From an uncultured Pseudomonadota bacterium (GTDB lineage Bacteria > Myxococcota_A > UBA796 > GCA-2862545), in the NCBI GenBank assembly GCA_903861005.1, contig CAIOSP010000017.1, forward strand, positions 50,288-114,287: a stretch of 64,000 nt of DNA, written 5' to 3'. This document shows positions 37,399 to 45,815 of the stretch, one piece after another (positions within the stretch are counted from its first letter, which is position 1; every line of letters begins with the position of its first letter). A model generated the notes under the pieces. That model was not told the DNA's origin, did no database searches, and saw nothing but the letters and a program-made list of their open reading frames with translations. The position numbers and the translations under genes are program-made.

Positions 37399-37410
37399 GG
37401 CTGCGCAGCC
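37399..37410. repeat. 12-bp perfect palindrome in the 228-bp gap before the DUF1990 gene
   Basis: GGCTGCGCAGCC is a perfect palindrome. The rest of the gap 37320-37547 holds no gene; near its start GAGCG-CCTGAGGA-CGCTC (about 37331-37348) is a short hairpin followed by a T-richer run, a weak candidate terminator for the propeller gene. Confidence 0.3.
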
Positions 37411-37547
37411 TCGCTCGCGCCGTCGGCGCCCTGCCTAGTCAGCGGGCGTCGTCGATTGGCCCCGCTCGCCACGTCTTGTCCCCCTGCCGTGCATCCCCCC
37501 CGTCGCCGACGCGCGCCGCGCTACGCTCGCCACGCGATGGAGTCCCG

Positions 37548-38147
37548 ATGTCGGCGACCCCGACTGTCTTCCACCTCTTCCTACCCGCGCTGCCCGACGC
37601 CGACGCCGCGATCCGCGCCGCCGAGCAGGCGCCGTTCAGCTACGCGCCGGTGGGTGGCACGCGCGGCGACCTGCCTGAGGGGTTCGACCACGACGTGCAG
37701 CGCACGGTGCTCGGCCACGGCCCAGAGACCTGGGACCGCGCGCTGGCGGCGCTGCGCGGGTGGAAGCAGTTTGAGTTGCCCTGGGTGCGCTTCTACCGCC
37801 CCGACACGCCCATCCGCCCGGGCGAGGTGGTGGCGTTCTCGTCGCGGCAGGGCGGCCTGTGGGCGCTCAACCTGTGCCGCATCGTGGACGTGGGTGAGCA
37901 GTCCGACGGCGCCGTGACGCGCTTCGCGTTCGCGTACGGGACGCTCGCGGGCCACGTGGTGTCGGGCGAGGAGCGCTTCGAGCTGACCTGGAACCACGCC
38001 ACCGACGAGGTGTCGTTCGAGATCCGGAAGTTCTCGCGCCTGCAGCACTGGGTGGTGCGCACGTTCGCGCCGGTCGCGCGGCGCCTCCAGTCCAAGTTCA
38101 GCCGCGACGCGCTCGCCAACCTGCAGCGTGTGGTGGAGGCTCCATGA
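37548..38147 (+). CDS. DUF1990 family protein
   Basis: 199 aa from ATG 37548, with GGAG five bases upstream. DUF1990 features: FSYAPVGGTRGDLPEGFDHD near the N-terminus, GWKQFELPWVRFYRPDTPIRPGEVV near residues 75-100, FAFAYGTLAGHVVSGEERF near 125-145 and WNHATDEVSFEIRKFSRLQHWVV. The biochemical role is unknown in the family. It overlaps the next gene by ATGA, so the two are translationally coupled and probably work together. Confidence 0.83.
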   Translation: MSATPTVFHLFLPALPDADAAIRAAEQAPFSYAPVGGTRGDLPEGFDHDVQRTVLGHGPETWDRALAALRGWKQFELPWVRFYRPDTPIRPGEVVAFSSRQGGLWALNLCRIVDVGEQSDGAVTRFAFAYGTLAGHVVSGEERFELTWNHATDEVSFEIRKFSRLQHWVVRTFAPVARRLQSKFSRDALANLQRVVEAP

Positions 38148-39091
38148 TCGTCGTCGTCGCGGGCGCGTCCGGCTTCGTGGGGCGGCACCTGGTCGCGCGG
38201 CTGCTGGCCGAGGGCCACACCGTGCGCTGCGGCACGCGCAGCCCGACCACCGCGCGACCGGTCGGTCGAGACTGGGTGCGCCTGGACGTCGACAAGCCCG
38301 AGACCCTGGACGCGGCGTTTCAGGGCGCGGACGCGCTCGTCTACCTGGTGCACCAGATGGGCGGCGCGCACGGCGCGGACCTGCTCGCGCGGGAGGGCGC
38401 GTCGGCGAGCGCCATCGCCGAGGCCGCGCAGCGCCACGGCCTGAAGCGGATCGTGTACCTGGGCGGCCCACAGCCCGCGGGCGCGCCGTCCGAGCACCTC
38501 GCGGCGCGCCTGGTCACCGGCGAGCGGCTGCGCGCGTCCAGCGTGTCGTGCATCGAGCTGCGCGCGGCGATGATCATCGGGGCGGGGAGTGAGTCGTGGA
38601 CGATGGTGCGCGACCTGGCCCTGCGCCTGCCGGTGATGGTGCTGCCCGCGTGGCTGTCGACGCGCAGCTCGCCGATCGGCGTGGACGACGTGGTGGACGC
38701 GCTCGAGGCGGCGGTCGTCGATCCGCTCGAGGGCAGCGCGGCGTTTGACCTGCCCGGGCCCGAGGCGCTGTCGGCGAAGGACATCCTCACCCGCGCGGCG
38801 GCGACCGCGGGGTTTAGGCCGATCATGTTCCCTCTGCCCGTGCTCACGCCCAGCCTGTCGGCGCACTGGCTTCGCCTGGTGACGCGCGCCGACTACGGCG
38901 TGGCGCGGCAGCTGGTCGACGGGCTGCAGTCCGACCTGGTGACGGAGGGCTTGGGCTACTGGGCACGCATGGGCGGGCGGCGGCCGACCGCGCTCGACAC
39001 GGTCATGCGGCGCGCGATCTCCGCGGATGAGGTGCGCGGCCTCGGGCGGCGGTGGGAGGCGGCCGCGCGCTGGGTGGGCTGGCGGGTCTGA
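38144..39091 (+). CDS. NAD(P)-binding atypical SDR (NmrA/epimerase-like)
   Basis: 315 aa. The N-terminal Rossmann motif GASGFVGRH (residues 7-15) is followed by RSPTTARP (cofactor specificity loop), LVYLVHQM near 65 and a SDR core without the canonical Tyr-x3-Lys, as in NmrA-like and NADH-quinone-related atypical SDRs. The C-terminal 100 residues (LPVLTPSLSAHWLRLVTRADYGVARQLVDGL) resemble the region after the Rossmann fold in the DUF2867-associated SDR group. Coupled by ATGA to the DUF1990 gene. Enzyme or redox-sensor activity is not predictable. Confidence 0.8.
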   Translation: MIVVVAGASGFVGRHLVARLLAEGHTVRCGTRSPTTARPVGRDWVRLDVDKPETLDAAFQGADALVYLVHQMGGAHGADLLAREGASASAIAEAAQRHGLKRIVYLGGPQPAGAPSEHLAARLVTGERLRASSVSCIELRAAMIIGAGSESWTMVRDLALRLPVMVLPAWLSTRSSPIGVDDVVDALEAAVVDPLEGSAAFDLPGPEALSAKDILTRAAATAGFRPIMFPLPVLTPSLSAHWLRLVTRADYGVARQLVDGLQSDLVTEGLGYWARMGGRRPTALDTVMRRAISADEVRGLGRRWEAAARWVGWRV

Positions 39092-39217
39092 TCTCGGCAC
39101 GACGATCGGGCGAGCGACGCGTTCATCACGCGAACCGCGACCGGGGCACGCGTCACGCAACCGGCACGATCGAGCGGGCGTCGCCACGCTAAGGTCGGCC
39201 CCCTCGACGAGGTGCCC

Positions 39218-40291
39218 GTGCGCGCTGCCTGCTTGGCTCTGCTGACCCTGTCCGTCGCCTGTGCGTCGCCCGATGCGACCGAGCCTGACGCGTCGACCGT
39301 GAAACGGGTCGCCATCCTCTCGGACACACATGTCATCGCCAGCACGTACACCTGCTGCGAGAACGGCTCGCTCGACACGACGAGCATCTACGCGTCGCGC
39401 GCGCGCCTGCAGCACGCGATCGACGAGATCAACGCGATCGAGCCGCCGATCGAGAAGGTGTTCATCCTGGGCGACATCTTCCACCAGAACTACGCCTACG
39501 GCGCCAAGGACGTGAGCGACTACCTGAACAACGACTCCGCAGCGCAGCAGGCGCGCGACCTGCTCGCGGGCTTCAACCCGGACGTCGAGCTGGCGTGGGG
39601 CAACCACGACTACGAGGTGCCAGAGATCCCCGCGGCGTTCACGCACGAGCTGTTCCGCACGCTCTTCCAGACCGAGCCGTACCATGCGGTCGACTTCGCC
39701 GGGTTTCGCTTCCTGCTCATGAACAGCAACCTGGGCGAGACATGGAACCCGGACAACCCCGGCGCGTTCAACACCGGCACGGGCAGCTTTGGCGCCGAGC
39801 AGCTGGACTGGGCCGCCGACCAGCTCGCGGACGGTAAGCCGACCTTCCTGATGTTCCACCACCACCCGCTGTCCGGCACGCTCGCGCACGACGAGCGCGA
39901 CGGCGAGGTCGGCGACGTCTTCGACCTGGTCCGCACCTACGCCGACGCCGTGCGCGGGGTGTACATGGGTCACTTGCATCGCTGGGTGGACTCGCCCGAG
40001 GTGCAGGGCATCGCCGGCCTCGACGTGGCCGACGTGCCGTTCACCATCCTGGGCGGCATGCGCTACGACTCGGGCAACTTCCTGGTGATGGAGCTCGACG
40101 AGGACGGCCTGCAGGCCGACGTGATCGACAAGCCCAAGGCCGCGTGGGCCACCACCTGGGCCTACGACGAGACCTGGAATGAGCACGGCGATCCGGTGAT
40201 CGACATGACGCGCGACCCGGCCTACGACCCGGCGATCGGCGGGGCGGACCTGGACCACCCGGTGGACCCTGAGAACCCGCCCGCGCCGTGA
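39218..40291 (+). CDS. Metallophosphoesterase lipoprotein (calcineurin-like)
   Basis: 357 aa from GTG 39218, preferred to the GTG at 39212 because GAGG is 6 bases upstream. Lipobox LSVAC with Cys15. The phosphoesterase motifs are complete: DTH (Asp36, His38), GDIFH (Asp86), GNHD (Asn129-His130-Asp131), HHHP near 218 and GHLHR near 250, giving a two-metal centre. The C-terminal 40 residues are Pro/Asp-rich. It probably hydrolyses phosphodiesters or phosphomonoesters outside the cytoplasm; substrate unknown. It stands alone, with 126 bp upstream and 102 bp downstream. Confidence 0.87.
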   Translation: MRAACLALLTLSVACASPDATEPDASTVKRVAILSDTHVIASTYTCCENGSLDTTSIYASRARLQHAIDEINAIEPPIEKVFILGDIFHQNYAYGAKDVSDYLNNDSAAQQARDLLAGFNPDVELAWGNHDYEVPEIPAAFTHELFRTLFQTEPYHAVDFAGFRFLLMNSNLGETWNPDNPGAFNTGTGSFGAEQLDWAADQLADGKPTFLMFHHHPLSGTLAHDERDGEVGDVFDLVRTYADAVRGVYMGHLHRWVDSPEVQGIAGLDVADVPFTILGGMRYDSGNFLVMELDEDGLQADVIDKPKAAWATTWAYDETWNEHGDPVIDMTRDPAYDPAIGGADLDHPVDPENPPAP

Positions 40292-40393
40292 GCGGCGTGG
40301 CGTTCGGCGCGCGTTCGATCCGGTGGCGGGGCGGCGAATTAGGTTGGGTCCATGGATGGAACCTCACGCCGCCTCGTCCCACCTGGAGTCCCC

Positions 40394-40876
40394 ATGACCA
40401 AGCTCCTCCCGATCCTCGGCGCGCTGATCGTGCTCACCGCCTGTGGCACGCGCGGCACTGAGGTCGGCAGCGTCGGCGTGGACTGGACCGGCAACGACAT
40501 CACGATCGAGTCGGTCGAGGACCCCGGCGTGCGGGGCGTGGTCTGCCACGTCGCCTATTTCAACCGCGGCTTCATCGACCGCGTGCAGCAGGGAAACTTC
40601 TTCGAGGACCCGTCGTTCTCGGCGATCGACTGTAGCGCGACGGGACCTGTCGTGATCGGCGACATCGCGCGCGGGAAGGGCGGCGAGGAGATCTTCCGCC
40701 AGGGGCGCTCGCTCATCTGGAAGAGCCTGCGCGTCGCCCGCATCTACGACGCCGACAACAACTCGCTGATCTACCTGGCCCACTCGCGGCAGGTGCAGAA
40801 GGGGTCGGGCAAGATGTCGCTGTCGGTGGTGCCGCTCAACGGGACCGGGGCGACGTGGGCGGTGCAGCCCCGGTAG
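40394..40876 (+). CDS. creA: CreA family lipoprotein
   Basis: 160 aa from ATG 40394, with GGAG upstream. Signal with lipobox VLTAC. The mature part matches CreA: VGSVGVDWTGNDITIESVEDP, then GVVCHVAYFNRGF with a Cys, DPSFSAIDC, GEEIFRQGRSLIWKSLRVARIYD and NSLIYLAHSR. CreA proteins are small periplasmic proteins of unknown function, named from the E. coli creABCD locus; no creBCD is nearby. The next open frame overlaps its 3' end out of phase. Confidence 0.85.
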   Translation: MTKLLPILGALIVLTACGTRGTEVGSVGVDWTGNDITIESVEDPGVRGVVCHVAYFNRGFIDRVQQGNFFEDPSFSAIDCSATGPVVIGDIARGKGGEEIFRQGRSLIWKSLRVARIYDADNNSLIYLAHSRQVQKGSGKMSLSVVPLNGTGATWAVQPR

Positions 40877-40899
40877 GTGCGCGCGGCTTCGGTCGCGCC

Positions 40900-41616
40900 G
40901 TGAGCGTGGCCGGTGGCGATCTCGATGTGCTGGACGGCATCCCCCCGGCGCGCGCGATCGCGGGCGACACCCTGACGCTCATCGGCGCGCACTTCGGCGA
41001 CGCGGCAGGCCCAGTGTTCGTGGATGGCGCCGACGCGACCGTGCTTGGATGGGCGGACGACGAGATCACCGTCGAGGTGCCGTACTCGCTGCCAGGCACG
41101 CGCACAGTCTCGCTCACCACCGCCGCTGGCCTAGACGCGTCGGGCGTGTCGTTCCAGCTGGTCATGCCGCGCCGCGCGTACGTGGCCGAGGGCGTGACCA
41201 CGGCCGACACCCACAACCGCGTCGCGGTGTTCGACGTGTCCGCCACCGATGCGCTGACCGAGATCGCCGGCGCTCCATTCGAGTTGGACCACAACGCCGG
41301 GGATCAGGCGATGGGCATGGCGTTCACATCGGACGGGTCGCGCGCCTTCCTTACGCTCTGGGCCGGCGCCGACGTGGACACCTTCGACGCGGACCCCAGC
41401 GGCGCCCTGACCTGGACCGGCGAGGTGCCCACCGTGGCGGAGGAGGGCCCGATCGCCGCCTCGGCGGACGGCGCGTGGCTATTCGTGCTGAGGCAGGCCA
41501 GGCACGCGTTGGAGGTGTTCGGGGTGGCCGCGGACGGAGGGCTGACGTCCACGGGCGCCTCGCTTGTGATGTCGGCGGACGACGCCCCCCACGGGGTTGT
41601 GCTGACGGGCTTCTGA
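40900..41616 (+). pseudogene. IPT/TIG-propeller ORF, probably truncated at both ends
   Basis: 238 codons if read from GTG 40900 (the frame is open from 40855, inside creA). Residues about 10-85 form an IPT/TIG immunoglobulin-like domain (IPPARAIAGDTLTLIGAHFG, then VFVDGADATVL). Residues 95-238 look like the first blades of a YncE-type propeller (NRVAVFDVSATDALTEIAG; FTSDGSRAFLTLW; GAWLFVLRQARHALEVF). A complete propeller would need several more blades; the frame stops at PHGVVLTGF. There is no signal peptide and no good ribosome site. It could be a remnant of a longer exported protein, or a small intact gene; a decayed copy is favoured. Confidence 0.5.
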
Positions 41617-41726
41617 CTCCGTTCTAATGGATCGTCGACGGATTCGGGTGCAAAAGGGAGGTGCGACCACGACTCTGAACTGTCAGTCGTCGGCCCTTGG
41701 AACAATAGCCGCGCGGCGGAGCCAAC

Positions 41727-42725
41727 GTGACCCCTAACCCTACCCCACGACCACTCTCAGACTCCGTGGCGCAGCGTGCGGAGTTCGCGATGGTCGTCGC
41801 GGGCATCGCGTGTTGGGAGTTCGACTGCGAGACCGGTGCGCTTCGGTTTGACCCCGGCATGACGGCGCTGCTCGGGTGCCCGACCGACGACGTCGCGCAG
41901 GACGTCGACTTTGCGGAGCGCGTCCACCCTGACGATGTCGGCGTCGCCGCGGACGCGATGCGCGAGCACCTGATGGGCGAGACGCCGGAGTACCGCGTCG
42001 ACTACCGGATCCGGACGCACGCCGGCGAGTTCCGTTGGTTCGAGTCGGTGGGGCGCGTGCGCGAACGCGACGAAGAGGGCGCGCCGCTCACGGTCGTCGG
42101 TGTGTTCTCCGACATCACCGAGCGGTTGCGGACCGAACACACGCTGCGGGTCACGCACGGCCGCCTCCGGCACGCTGAGGAGGTCGCGCGCTTCGGTCAT
42201 TGGGAGTTCTCGCTCGACGAGCGCGTCATGCATGCGTCCGATGGTGCGGTTCGAATCTATGGAATGGACGGTTCGCCCGTCCCCTTGGCGGCGGCGCAAG
42301 CCTGCGTGCTCGCCGAGCACCGAACGACGCTGGACGACGGGCTTGTCCACTTGATCTCGAACGGGGTCCCCTACGACCAGGAGTTCCGCCTCCGTCGCGT
42401 CAACGACGGCGAGATTGTGTGGGTACACTCCCGCGCCGAGTACGACCCGGCCACGCGGCGTGTGTTCGGCGTGGTCCACGACATCTCCGATCGCAAGCGC
42501 GTGGAGGAGGAGCGCGAAGCGCTGATCGTCGAGCTCCAGGGTGCGCTGGATCAGGTGAAGACCTTGAGTGGCATCCTGCCGATCTGCTCGTCTTGCAAGA
42601 TGATCCGCGATGACGACGGCGACTGGGAGGCGGTGGACACCTACGTGCTCAAGCACACGGACGCCCAGTTCTCCCACGGCATCTGCCCCGGGTGCCTCAC
42701 GCGGCTGTACCCGGACCTGGATTAG
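41727..42725 (+). CDS. PAS-PAS sensor protein with C-terminal CxxC...CxxC motif
   Basis: 332 aa from GTG 41727, with GGAG five bases upstream. PAS1 spans about 17-135 (with PAC end GVFSDITERLR), PAS2 about 150-258 (GVVHDISDRKR), then a coiled coil at 258-281. The tail from 281 is SGILPICSSCKMIRDDDGDW through SHGICPGCL, with Cys287, Cys290, Cys320 and Cys323 placed to bind zinc or sense redox state. This tail occurs at the end of PAS/GAF response proteins; here there is no kinase, GGDEF or HTH domain, so output must go through protein contact. Convergent with the hydrolase lipoprotein, stops 3 bp apart. Confidence 0.83.
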   Translation: MTPNPTPRPLSDSVAQRAEFAMVVAGIACWEFDCETGALRFDPGMTALLGCPTDDVAQDVDFAERVHPDDVGVAADAMREHLMGETPEYRVDYRIRTHAGEFRWFESVGRVRERDEEGAPLTVVGVFSDITERLRTEHTLRVTHGRLRHAEEVARFGHWEFSLDERVMHASDGAVRIYGMDGSPVPLAAAQACVLAEHRTTLDDGLVHLISNGVPYDQEFRLRRVNDGEIVWVHSRAEYDPATRRVFGVVHDISDRKRVEEEREALIVELQGALDQVKTLSGILPICSSCKMIRDDDGDWEAVDTYVLKHTDAQFSHGICPGCLTRLYPDLD

Positions 42726-42728
42726 GTC

Positions 42729-44657
42729 CTAGTTCGGGTTGCAGCCGTCGGCGCCGCAGGGGTTGACCACCACGCCGTCCAGCAGGAATATGCCCACCTG
42801 CATCTTGTAGCTGTCCTGGTCGAGCACGCCGCCGTGCACGCCGTTCTCCTCGGGCGGGATGTTGCCCGGCTCCAGGTCCGGCACGTTCAGGTCGTAGTTG
42901 CACAGGGCGGCCGCCACGGCCTGGCCCGCCTCGGGGACCTCCAGGTGCTCCAGGCCCCACACCTCGCGCGCGGCGGGCCAGAGCAGCGGCACGTCGCCGT
43001 TGCCCGCCACCCAGTCGGTCACCAGGTTCGACACCTGGCTGTCGTTGATGCCCTCGATCAGCAGCGACGTCGCGTCCGTCGCGCGGCCGGGCAGGCGATC
43101 GTGCGCCAGGTGGTCGACGAAGTTGAGCGAGTCGGCCGGGTCGAGCACCTGCTGGAACATGGACATGCCGAGCTGCAGCTCTGCCGGGTTCGAGAAATTG
43201 CCGGACACGATGGGGCCCATCGTGGTCCACTCGACCGCGCGCTGCAGCATGTGCGACCAGCCGCCGCCCGGCACCACGAGCGCGCCGCGGGTGAACACCG
43301 GCGACGTGGTCATCATCACCAAGCCCTGCGTGCCGCCGTTGGACGCGCCGATGTAGCCGATGCCCTCCTTGGAGAGCGGCTTGAACGGCACCTCGTCACC
43401 CCAGGAGATGGTCAGCTCGTCGGCGACGTGCTCCTGGATCATGCGCTGGATCATCGTGAAGTCGGCGTGCGACTGGATCTGCTGATCCACGACGGACTTC
43501 ATGTTGGTGAGGTTGCTGCCCAGCAGCGCGAAGGTCTCAAGCGCGGAGCCCTCGGAGAAGCCGAAGAACTCGGTGCTGACGGCGCTCACGCCCCACTGCT
43601 CCAGGCCCTGGTGCATGGTGCCGTAGGTGGACTCTTCGATCGCGCTGAAGAAGCCGTGACCGAGCATCACGACCGGGCGCGTGGACGTGACCGTGGGCGA
43701 GATGGCGATGAGGAACGGCACGTCGCGCTGCTCCTGCGCCACCGGCTTTCCGGCGCCGTCCATCACCATGTGGTTGTCGCCGTCCAGGAACCACGGGACG
43801 TTGAGCGTGCCGTAGATCAGCATCTGGCCGGTGTCGGCGATCTGTGGCGCACGCAGCGTGTAGTTCGACACGTCCGCGAGCATCGCGGCGTCCTGCATGG
43901 CGATCTCGGGATCGATCACCTGGCTCTCCGAGCGTACGGTGAACGTCCACGCCTGGATCACGTGGCTCTTGTCCACCGCCAGGGCATCGAGCGCGTCGAG
44001 CACCAGCTTGTAGTGCGGACGCCACGCCTGGATCGCGCGGTCGTCGCTGTCGGCGCCGCTCAGCAGCGTGGCGGTGGCGGCGGACGGCGTGTGCGTGCTG
44101 CCGTCGGCGGCCTTGAGCGCGTCGGTGAGGATGACGGCGTAGGTGGCGCCCGGGTCGAGCGTGCGGTGCGGGCGGATGATGAGCGTGGCGCTGACCGGGT
44201 CGCGCGAGACCTCCGCCACGTCTGACATCGCGTCCAACTCGACCATCGCGGGCACCAGCTCGAACGTGTCCTGGCGGACCAGCAGCACGGGGCTTGTGGG
44301 CACCGTGGTGGCGGCCCAGTCGCTGCGCGGCGGCAGCGTGGACGGGTCAAACCCACCCTCCATCCAGGTGACGATCGGCGGGACGCGGCTGAAGCCGTCG
44401 TCGTTCGACATGAACTCGCCCGCGATCGAGGACGGCATCAGCTCCGGCGCCACCTCGATGTGCAGTCCGGTCGCCGTGGTGTCGGACGGCGCCAAGTACT
44501 GGTCCGACGGCCACGGGAAGAGCAGCACCTCGGGCGCGATCGGGTTGGGCAGGTCGGTGGCGAGCGGGCCGTCCCACAGCCCGGTGGCGTCGGTGTCGCC
44601 GCCGTTGTCGGCGGGGTGGCAGGCGGTGAGCGCGAGGGCGACGAGCAGGGGGCGCAT
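42729..44657 (-). CDS. Large alpha/beta-hydrolase-fold lipoprotein
   Basis: 642 aa from ATG 44657, preceded by GGAG. Lipobox LALTAC with Cys13, then NGGDTDATG linker. Residues 35-320 are a beta-rich domain (PWPSDQYLAP; RPHRTLDPGATYAVILTDALK resembles the Ig-like entry domain of bacterial virulence-factor lipases). From 325 comes a hydrolase core with GHG oxyanion loop at 333-335 and nucleophile Ser439 in G-A-S-N-G (437-441). A His near GVHGGVLDQDSYK may complete the triad. Probably a surface or periplasmic esterase/lipase; substrate unknown. Transcribed toward the PAS gene. Confidence 0.8.
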   Translation of the reverse strand: MRPLLVALALTACHPADNGGDTDATGLWDGPLATDLPNPIAPEVLLFPWPSDQYLAPSDTTATGLHIEVAPELMPSSIAGEFMSNDDGFSRVPPIVTWMEGGFDPSTLPPRSDWAATTVPTSPVLLVRQDTFELVPAMVELDAMSDVAEVSRDPVSATLIIRPHRTLDPGATYAVILTDALKAADGSTHTPSAATATLLSGADSDDRAIQAWRPHYKLVLDALDALAVDKSHVIQAWTFTVRSESQVIDPEIAMQDAAMLADVSNYTLRAPQIADTGQMLIYGTLNVPWFLDGDNHMVMDGAGKPVAQEQRDVPFLIAISPTVTSTRPVVMLGHGFFSAIEESTYGTMHQGLEQWGVSAVSTEFFGFSEGSALETFALLGSNLTNMKSVVDQQIQSHADFTMIQRMIQEHVADELTISWGDEVPFKPLSKEGIGYIGASNGGTQGLVMMTTSPVFTRGALVVPGGGWSHMLQRAVEWTTMGPIVSGNFSNPAELQLGMSMFQQVLDPADSLNFVDHLAHDRLPGRATDATSLLIEGINDSQVSNLVTDWVAGNGDVPLLWPAAREVWGLEHLEVPEAGQAVAAALCNYDLNVPDLEPGNIPPEENGVHGGVLDQDSYKMQVGIFLLDGVVVNPCGADGCNPN

Positions 44658-44774
44658 GGAGTCTCCGGCGTGGTGCCCTCTACCCCGTTGTCTGGCGTGT
44701 GGACGATGCTCGTCGAGCGTGCGCCGATCCGGTGACACGCGGCCAAATTACTGGTCCGGCGGCGCGGACTCCCG

Positions 44775-44780
44775 TACAAT
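44775..44780 (+). promoter_or_regulatory. Possible -10 box before the outer-membrane protein gene
   Basis: TACAAT lies 22 bp upstream of the ATG at 44802, followed by GAGAGGG as ribosome site. No good -35 element at 16-18 bp was found, so the call rests on the -10 alone. Confidence 0.25.
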
Positions 44781-44801
44781 CGGCCCTCCGAGAGGGTCTC
44801 G

Positions 44802-45590
44802 ATGCGTCCGATCGTCGGTGTGCTCGTGCTGGTTCCTCGTCTCTCATGGGCAGGGGAGCCCCCCATGGCGCCGTTCCAACCTTACGCGTACGCCCAGAAC
44901 GCGGCGAGCCTGGGCCATGGCCACGTCGCGCTGCAGCTGGGTGGCGGCTACAACGGCGTGCAGGCGACCGGCGGCGGGCTCGCGCCTGAGGACGGCCGCG
45001 CGGGCCTGCTCTCGTTCGGCGCGTCGGTGGGCGTGGTCGGCGGCCTCCAGGTGGACGCGTCGCTCCAGTTTGGCGACCTGCAGACCGAGGCGTTTGGGTT
45101 GGCGCAGTCGCGCGTCGAAGCGCGCGTGCAGGTGGTCGGGCTGCGTCCTTCGCTGCCGTTCCAGCTCGCGTTGGGCGCCGGCTACCAGTCCGACGCGCGC
45201 TTCGACTCCGCGCTCACCGGGCTGGTGGCGATGAGCGGGCAGACGGGTCCCGTCGACCTGACCGCCAACCTGCGCCTCGCGCACTACTTCCACGAGGGGC
45301 GCGACCCGGTGGACATCATGCTCGTGGCGGGGGCCCTGGCGCGTCCGACCGACTGGCTCGGCCTGGGCGCTGAGTACGTGGGGGAGGAGCTGGAGGAGGC
45401 CGGTGACGGTGACGAGGACGCCTCCGTCGCGTCCGCGAACGTCGACGGCGGCGGTCGGCACCTGATCGGACCGACGGTCGCGTTCTCGCTCGCCAAGCAC
45501 CATGTTCGGATCAACCTGTCCGGCGGCGCGGTGATCTCGTCGGCGCCGGTCGGGCCTCAGATCCGCGGGTCGATCGCCTACCAGTTCTGA
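44802..45590 (+). CDS. Putative outer-membrane beta-barrel protein
   Basis: 262 aa; GAGAGGG precedes the ATG. A short signal (MRPIVGVLVLVPRLSWA) is followed by alternating hydrophobic/polar strands separated by Gly-rich turns (VALQLGGGYNGVQ; LLSFGASVGVVGGLQVDASLQFG; FQLALGAGYQSDARF; LTANLRLAHYFHEG) and a C-terminus ending IRGSIAYQF, a terminal aromatic typical of BAM-dependent barrels. It is a small-barrel candidate; no homologous family is recognised. A gene-free stretch then leads to the tRNA terminator. Confidence 0.7.
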   Translation: MRPIVGVLVLVPRLSWAGEPPMAPFQPYAYAQNAASLGHGHVALQLGGGYNGVQATGGGLAPEDGRAGLLSFGASVGVVGGLQVDASLQFGDLQTEAFGLAQSRVEARVQVVGLRPSLPFQLALGAGYQSDARFDSALTGLVAMSGQTGPVDLTANLRLAHYFHEGRDPVDIMLVAGALARPTDWLGLGAEYVGEELEEAGDGDEDASVASANVDGGGRHLIGPTVAFSLAKHHVRINLSGGAVISSAPVGPQIRGSIAYQF

Positions 45591-45641
45591 GACGGCCGTC
45601 GGCGCGCGGACGTCAGGCGCGCGGCAGGGGCCGGAGAAAGC

Positions 45642-45671
45642 AAAAGAGGCAGGTCTTTCGACCTGCCTCTT
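45642..45671 (-). terminator. Rho-independent terminator of the tRNA-Leu gene
   Basis: On the minus strand a 12-bp stem (AAGAGGCAGGTC / GACCTGCCTCTT) closes a GAAA tetraloop and is followed by TT and a T-rich run (TTTTGCTTT). It begins 3 bp past the tRNA 3' end. The plus-strand reading lacks a T-run, so it acts mainly on minus transcripts. Confidence 0.85.
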
Positions 45672-45674
45672 GTA

Positions 45675-45756
45675 TGCGCGAGGGGGGACTCGAACCCCCA
45701 CACCTTACGGCGCTAGCACCTCAAGCTAGTGCGTCTACCAATTCCGCCACCCGCGC
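45675..45756 (-). tRNA. tRNA-Leu (anticodon GAG)
   Basis: 82 nt on the minus strand starting GCGCGGGTGGCGGAATTGGT. Acceptor stem pairs GCGCGGG with CTCGCGC (one G/T), discriminator A. The anticodon stem-loop CTAGC-TTGAGGT-GCTAG gives anticodon GAG, reading CUC/CUU Leu. A long variable arm (GCCGTAAGGTGT region) marks class II tRNA. T arm GGGGG-TTCGAGT-CCCCC. CCA is not encoded. Confidence 0.95.
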
Positions 45757-45765
45757 GGCCCCCGC

Positions 45766-45794
45766 CACTAATCACGTTTTGGCGGCGCGTGCAA
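45766..45794 (-). promoter_or_regulatory. Sigma70-type promoter of the tRNA-Leu gene
   Basis: On the minus strand TTGCAC (45789-45794) is separated by 17 bp from TTAGTG (45766-45771); initiation about 7 bases on would fall at 45757-45759, just ahead of the mature tRNA 5' end at 45756. The -10 is a weak match, but spacing and position fit. Confidence 0.45.
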
Positions 45795-45815
45795 GCCCGG
45801 GACCGCACGTTCGGC

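Noticed and set aside
45675..45756. tRNA-Leu as an integration site for a mobile island
   Set aside because: No integrase, no direct repeat of the tRNA 3' end and no change of gene character on either side.
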